Shown here: piece after piece, positions 59,200 to 64,000 of the stretch
How the letters are laid out: every line of letters begins with the position of its first letter
How positions within the stretch are numbered: the first letter of the stretch is position 1
NCBI GenBank assembly: GCA_020740775.1
Contig: JAHEWK010000046.1
Coordinates: 1 to 64,000, forward strand
Source of the DNA: Ilyonectria destructans
Taxonomy: Eukaryota > Ascomycota > Sordariomycetes > Hypocreales > Nectriaceae
Reading direction: 5' to 3'
DNA length: 64,000 bases
Position numbers and translations under genes: made by a program
Notes under the pieces: model-generated
What the model saw: the letters and a program-made list of their open reading frames with translations, nothing else
Told to the model about the DNA's origin: nothing
The model's database searches: none

Positions 59200-60291
59200 G
59201 GAGAGGCTGTGGCAGCTGTGCTCTTCAACTGTGACGTTGATTGGCTGCGTCACGACGCGCCACGTATTAGACCCGTCACATTTGTGACAAGAGGCAGGGA
59301 GGGGGTTTGTGATTATTTGGGTCCAACCTTGCTATTTGTTGGGGAAGAAAACGACGCATTGTTATATAACACCGTAGGACAACGGACCTGTTGCCTACCT
59401 TTCATTGCCTTGTTTCAACTTTTTACCTGACAACAGCGCTGAGTCTGTACGTGGCGTGACGCAGTGACTCAAATTACCTCAGCTGGATTCGCACGTTTGA
59501 TCACCTGCGTTCAGACTGCATTTCGGGTACACCAACCCCCTTCTCATCTGCAATTACACCTGTGTTACTTTCCCGAGCAAAGTGCAAAGTTTGGAGTGTT
59601 CGAGCTTCATCTGCCACTTCTGTGAACGCGAATGACTTCACACTACACACCACATTGTCTGTGGCTGACAATCGCACAGCCACCCGCGAGGAGAATGCAT
59701 GGGACGGCAAGGAAACCTCAGTCACGCACACTGATCAATGATAATGCTATGACATTGAGATTTCGAAACCAAGTATCGCTCTACAGCGTGCGCGGAGTGA
59801 TGGTCGCTTGCAAAGGAGCACCAACACGCCTAACAGTCCATATGTAGCCAAGTATGCCTGTAGAAGATGGCGTAGCGGTTACATCTGTTGGATAGCTTAT
59901 GTGACCACTTGATGACCTTCAACATGTGTGTGTATTATGTATCTGTTCCTGCTGTCGGGGGCGGTCATATAAGACTACGCCCTAAGCCTAGAAGTGGGGC
60001 CCTAAGATTACTGCCATTTCTGACTGCCTTCCTTATATTGTTGAATAGGAGGCATAGAACACTCGGGCTCCAAGGTGACCACTTGAGGAACCGGGGGGTC
60101 TCGGGACCGAGGCGCCGAGGGTTCGCCGATTCCGGTACCTACCTATATAGATAAGCGCAGTACATACCCCGCATCAAGACGGAGGTACCAAGATTTGCAG
60201 CTGAGGATATTCCACTCCAACTTCAAGGCTGTCCTGCGCAAAGCAGCTCCCTCTGTCAGGGTCGGCCTGCCTGTCTAGGTTGACTCTCATA
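59200..60291. other. Intergenic region, no gene seen
   Basis: About 1.1 kb upstream of both paralogue 3 and the DUF7580-like gene. Several short frames on both strands lack recognisable content. A TATA-like CTATATAGATAAG lies at about 60142-60154, roughly 140 bases before the ATG at 60292. Confidence 0.5.
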
Positions 60292-62260
60292 ATGTCTGGG
60301 TTCGAGGTTGTCGGAGTGGTTCTCGGGACCATTCCACTCATTATTTCCACCTTTGAGCACTCTAAGCGCGTCATCCAAGAAGTCAAGGTGATGCGGCGGT
60401 GGGCCAAGGTGATGCACTCACTGGCCCGGTCCCTCAGCACCGAGCAGAGAATACTCAAAAACACCTGCGAAACGCTTCTAGGGGGTATCGTGCCTGTGGA
60501 TGCCATCAAACCCCTGCTGGCGCAGCCTTTCGGTCCTCTTTGGCAGGACGACAAGATCAGGCTCGAGGTGGAACGGCGACTCGACCATACAGCGGGAGAC
60601 TTCGAGCATCTCGTGAGAGACATGAAGGAAGTGTTGAAGGAATTGGGGGTAAAACTGCATATCGGGCCAGACATGAAGGTCAGTCCTTGGCGCCCTCCCA
60701 AGAATGACAGATGAGGGCCTTCTTATGACTGCTTCCATGGCCGTTTCAGCGTGGTTAATACTAAAATTCAAGTAGGTAAAAGTGGATGAGAGCGCTATTG
60801 GAAAGCGTAATGCGGTCAAATTCGCCGTCACCATTGCGTTGAGCTTCTCACAGCACGAAGATGCCGTCAACAGGATAGCAGATGCGAATAGAAAACTCGA
60901 GACGCCCCTAGTAGGAAATCTCCGAAACGAAACCCTCCGAGCGCAGGCTTCCAAAGGCCACCTATTCAGCCTCATGCAGGCTGTGACCTGGAGCATTCAC
61001 AAGGCCCTGCGGCTGAGTTTATCTTGCAGCTGTGCATCATCACACGGCGTCAATCTAGGGCTCACTACCCCACGACTCATAAGTAGGGGCCAGGACGTGG
61101 AAAGCATCGTCAGAAAACTGGATTTTCACTTAGCCTTTGTGAACCAGCCGCAGGATTTGAAGGGCAAAGGCAATGCTCACAATACCTGGACCTGGGACGA
61201 GGTTCTGCTGCGGGTGATTGATGTGACCCCCAAGACTATTACTCAAGCGCAACCCATCATCTGCCCAGCTCCATTAGGGAAATCGAAAATCTCAAGAGGA
61301 GTCAGATTCATGGAAGATCCGCCTTTCGTATCGAGTATGCAATCTCCATCAGAGACTCTCGCGGAGGCCAGCACACTGCTCACCTCTCCTTCCCGGGATC
61401 TCGCTCTGCGGGTTGGAACCCAGGATGAAAGGGAATCGATTCGATCTGAGGATGGGTCCAAGGAACCTCCTCCACTTCCTGATCTTTGTGATACTTTCAG
61501 CAAGCGACAGAGTCGAACTCCTCGAGGAATCCATAGCTACATCACGGACGGCTCAGCCAAATTCCCACGCACATTCGGGGTCTACTGTTTAGAATCTTCG
61601 GATGACAGCGACACCTTCTTGGCAGTGTCGCTCAGAGACCTCCTAGACCAGAAGGTTAAACCCGCTTCCTTGTCTAGGAGACACGGCATAGCAGCAATTG
61701 CAGCCGCCAGCATACTTAATTTACACGGCACGCCTTGGATACCGGTAAAGCTCACCTCCAAAGACTTGTACTTTATCCAACGGCATGGGAAGGTGGAGTA
61801 CGACAAAGTCTTTGTGGCCAAGAAATCCGCAGATGAGGTATCGGTTGAACATGATACCTCCTGGGACTCTGACAACTACGACGGGAACCCGTCTCTGCAC
61901 GCCCCGGGGGTGCTATTGATGGAGGTCATGCTTTGGAAGTCAATCCACGACTTCTGGGACGATGTGAATCCTAAATACTCACACACCCCGGCGCAGGTGC
62001 TGCTCAATATACGGTCTGATCACGGTTTCAAGCGTACCTCAAGTTTTCTCGATCGCATCGGATTCTGCGCGGGCCCAACCTACAGAGATGCCGTCGAGCA
62101 CTGCATCAAGTGTGACATGCAGTGCGACCTCGAGTCACTCGACGAGCAAGAGTTCCGCGACGCCGTCTACTACTATGTAGTTGCGCCGCTGCAAGATGCC
62201 GCCCACATCACGACCGCGCCAATGACAGCAGGATGGGGCCGGTTTAAGCGTACTGCTTAG
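60292..62260 (+). CDS. DUF7580-like fungal protein, 623 residues
   Basis: Exons 60292-60678 and 60776-62260, with a 97-nt intron and phase 0. ATG 60292 was chosen; an upstream in-frame TTG extension was rejected. The N terminus is MSGFEVVGVVLGTIPLIIST, the hydrophobic helix that opens this family, then helical LARSLSTEQRILKNTCETLL and the FGPLWQDDKIRLEVERRL region, with VDESAIGKRNAVKFAVT just after the intron. The middle (about 330-400) is Ser/Pro-rich and probably disordered. The C-terminal part has ISRRHGIAAIAAASILNL-type sequence, GTPWIPVKLTSKDLYFIQRH, HAPGVLLMEVMLWKSIHDFW, and the family-typical end EQEFRDAVYYYVVAPLQDA. The C-terminal fold resembles kinase-like remnants in related fungal proteins, but the catalytic motifs are not visible. 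Function is unknown. A RIP-damaged copy of part of exon 1 lies at 49965-50062. Confidence 0.87.
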
Positions 62261-62426
62261 GGAGGGTAGGTTCTGATATTGTACCCTATTTTTATATAAG
62301 CTGGAAAAGAAGGGTTAATTTAGCTAATAGCTTTAAGATGCCTGTAACCGAGGGTGGTAAAATCGGGCATGACAAAACGGAGATTTCGGCCTTAGTACTA
62401 TTTTTGCAGCATGCAAGTGCTCGGTC

Positions 62427-62540
62427 GCCTTTCTTCTTGGTGCGAAATGCAAATGTTACAGCATGTCCGTTGTTGAGGAGGACGTCAAGAATGTGGCTGG
62501 CAATAAAGCCATTGACGCCTGTGAGGAGGACGCGAACCAT
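62427..62540 (-). pseudogene. N-terminal stub of an SDR-type NAD(P) reductase
   Basis: Minus-strand translation begins MVRVLLTGVNGFIASHILDV and continues LLNNGHAVTFAFRTKKKGDR, the start of extended short-chain dehydrogenases/ketoreductases with the G-x2-G-x2-A nucleotide-binding turn. Similarity ends after about 38 residues. The frame runs on to 62292 without SDR features, and the Tyr-x3-Lys active site is absent. It is a truncated remnant. Confidence 0.7.
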
Positions 62541-64000
62541 TCTGCAGACACGGGGTTCGAGTTCGACTTTCAGAGCGAGATCCCATCATGCCCTAGGACA
62601 GCATGTTCATCAGTTATATAGACACAAGCCGAGCTATCACGGGAGACGTGAGTAGCATTCTTGATAAATGGGTATTGCTGTTGATATGATCAATCAGAGC
62701 TCGAGATACAAACGTTGCGCGAACACTTCCCACTCGGTCGTAGACGGGATGATAGCACCCGATAAGCCACTTCTTACGCTCCAAGTGCGCAGAGCTTGGC
62801 CTTGGTATTCATCCAGTACTGGGTTCCATATCACATTACAAAGGCGCCTATACGACAATCGGCTATGATTCTCTTTCCCTCCCTCAGCTCAGTTTCGAAA
62901 CCGCTACCTCCTGGTTATTTTCGGAGTAACAAGCCAGAGGACGATAGCATATTAATCTCCATCCTGACGTTCTGAATGTACCTGCTGTCTCCGTATCTTC
63001 GACTCAACCTGTGTGCGTGCCTGTGGATGAGCAACGTGAAGTGTCAGCAGATGAGCGGCCAATCGTCGGATCTCCGTGTCTGCCGGCATCATTGGCATTG
63101 ATGGAGAGGCCATGAGAATTTTGGAACACCTCGTTCTCCGTTGCAAAATTCCCAAGTTCACGAAGCCTAAACAGGTCTAGAGGGTGGCAGATGGGAGATG
63201 GAATGTTTGCTTTTTCCTATTCAGCCAGGGCTTCAAGCTGCCCCACAAGCATTTCAGCAGCCAAAGAGATGGGGCGGGAGCTACTACGTAGTACAGGTAA
63301 CAGATATGTTAATTGTGGAGTAATTCTGAGACGGGATTCAGGGAGTCTTACCGCTGCCGCATCACATGGAGACGCAAAGGCGCTGGGTCTTGAAAGTCTA
63401 GGCCTCGTAAAAAGGCATATACTCCAGGGATGTTAGCGTACTAGTTCGTGAAGCGTGCCTCGATGGAGCCAAACGCCAATAACTACCGTGAATTAGCGCG
63501 CCAGTCTTTCAGCTGAGGGCAGAGACTGGTTCCCCCGCTCGATAGTGTCCCAGTAGTCGCAACTAGTTCAAGAGGCTATTGACTTAAGCCGTCCCAAAAG
63601 AGAAGCGTTCGCGGCACAGCATGAGTTTTATCGAACCAAAGTGGCTGGACAGATCTGCGCCATTGCCCCAGTCGCCTCTTGGCACGGGAGAAGGAGCTCG
63701 GCAAGTGCACCTATTGGCTGGCTTAGTGTCACTATGCAGGGTCCAGATCTCGCCTACGGAATCTCACCTACGCATTATTGAACGCCTCAATCCTCGTTAC
63801 ACTCCTTCGTAAGCCTTGTCGCGTGCTTGTGTTGTACTCTACGCCTGCCAGAGGCGGGCTGGAGTAAGACATGTGGGTCAAAGAGAGATAGAGAGTGACA
63901 CTCTGGTCTACACGACCGGATCATAAAGAGACTTGCCCCCGGAGAAGCGAGGGCCTTCTGAACACATGCACACGGTCTCGTTTCTTTCATCAGAGTCACT
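62541..64000. other. Terminal region without a supported gene
   Basis: Mixed composition. Open frames of 60-105 codons on both strands overlap one another and show no recognisable motif. I found no tRNA-like or rRNA-like sequence. A gene could begin beyond the right edge. Confidence 0.5.

Noticed and set aside
1..64000. CRISPR arrays, rRNA and tRNA genes
   Set aside because: The regular repeats found (90 bp, 168 bp and 21 bp) are contiguous tandem units without spacers, and no cloverleaf with a GGTTCRAATCC-type arm or rRNA sequence was noticed by eye. A covariance-model scan was not possible.

Overview
The window looks like nuclear DNA of a filamentous ascomycete (Pezizomycotina). Genes have short introns (about 45-135 nt) with GT..AG ends and CTAAC/CTGAC-like branch sites. 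The protein families (SAT4-type rhodopsin-like membrane proteins, BBE-type flavo-oxidase, HOL1-like MFS transporter, OrsD-like and DUF7580-like proteins, fungal C2H2 proteins) are typical of that group. Base composition is split into ordinary gene-bearing DNA and a very AT-rich, TpA-rich block with few CpG, in which transposon reading frames are full of TGG/CAG-to-stop changes. That is the signature of repeat-induced point mutation (RIP). No species is claimed.

Left gene block (about 1.8-16.6 kb). After an AT-rich repeat (1-1046, a second copy of which lies at 43.66-45.09 kb) come five units. They are a five-exon SAT4/rhodopsin-like membrane protein (minus), a six-exon secreted FAD-linked BBE oxidase (plus), two broken genes (an OrsD-like protein with one Trp-to-stop change and a decayed CocE-type hydrolase), a ten-exon uncharacterised 861-residue coiled-coil protein (minus), and a small three-exon hypothetical (plus). 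A tandem 168-bp repeat lies between the last two.

AT-rich block (about 16.6-45.5 kb). This is a stack of transposons that can be put in order. A Tad/I-type LINE relic (minus) was split next to its YxDD motif by gypsy element A (18399-43605, 433-bp LTRs, target duplication AATAA). Element A was then hit by gypsy B (23452-31563, 385-bp LTRs), by a solo LTR D (31951-32503), and by gypsy C (33248-41646, 411-bp LTRs, TTATA). All three gypsy elements keep, between pol and the 3' LTR, an antisense-strand relic of a Cys-rich motif, suggesting an additional antisense ORF. Right of the block are a degenerate SAM-methyltransferase and a LINE RNase H relic.

Right gene block (about 47.3-64 kb). It holds an eight-exon HOL1-like MFS transporter, a RIP-mutated fragment copied from the DUF7580-like gene further right, a frameshifted TPR pseudogene, three divergent C2H2-type paralogues (minus, plus, minus), an intact two-exon DUF7580-like gene, and the N-terminal stub of an SDR-type reductase. 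The last 1.4 kb shows no gene I can support.

The genes do not form one obvious pathway. The left block resembles accessory metabolism (oxidase, OrsD-like, hydrolase and, across the block, a methyltransferase and a transporter). The right block, with C2H2 paralogues, a TPR relic and DUF7580-like copies, resembles a fast-evolving accessory region. All splice models were deduced by eye from reading frame and splice consensus, checked for phase, and are not transcript-supported.
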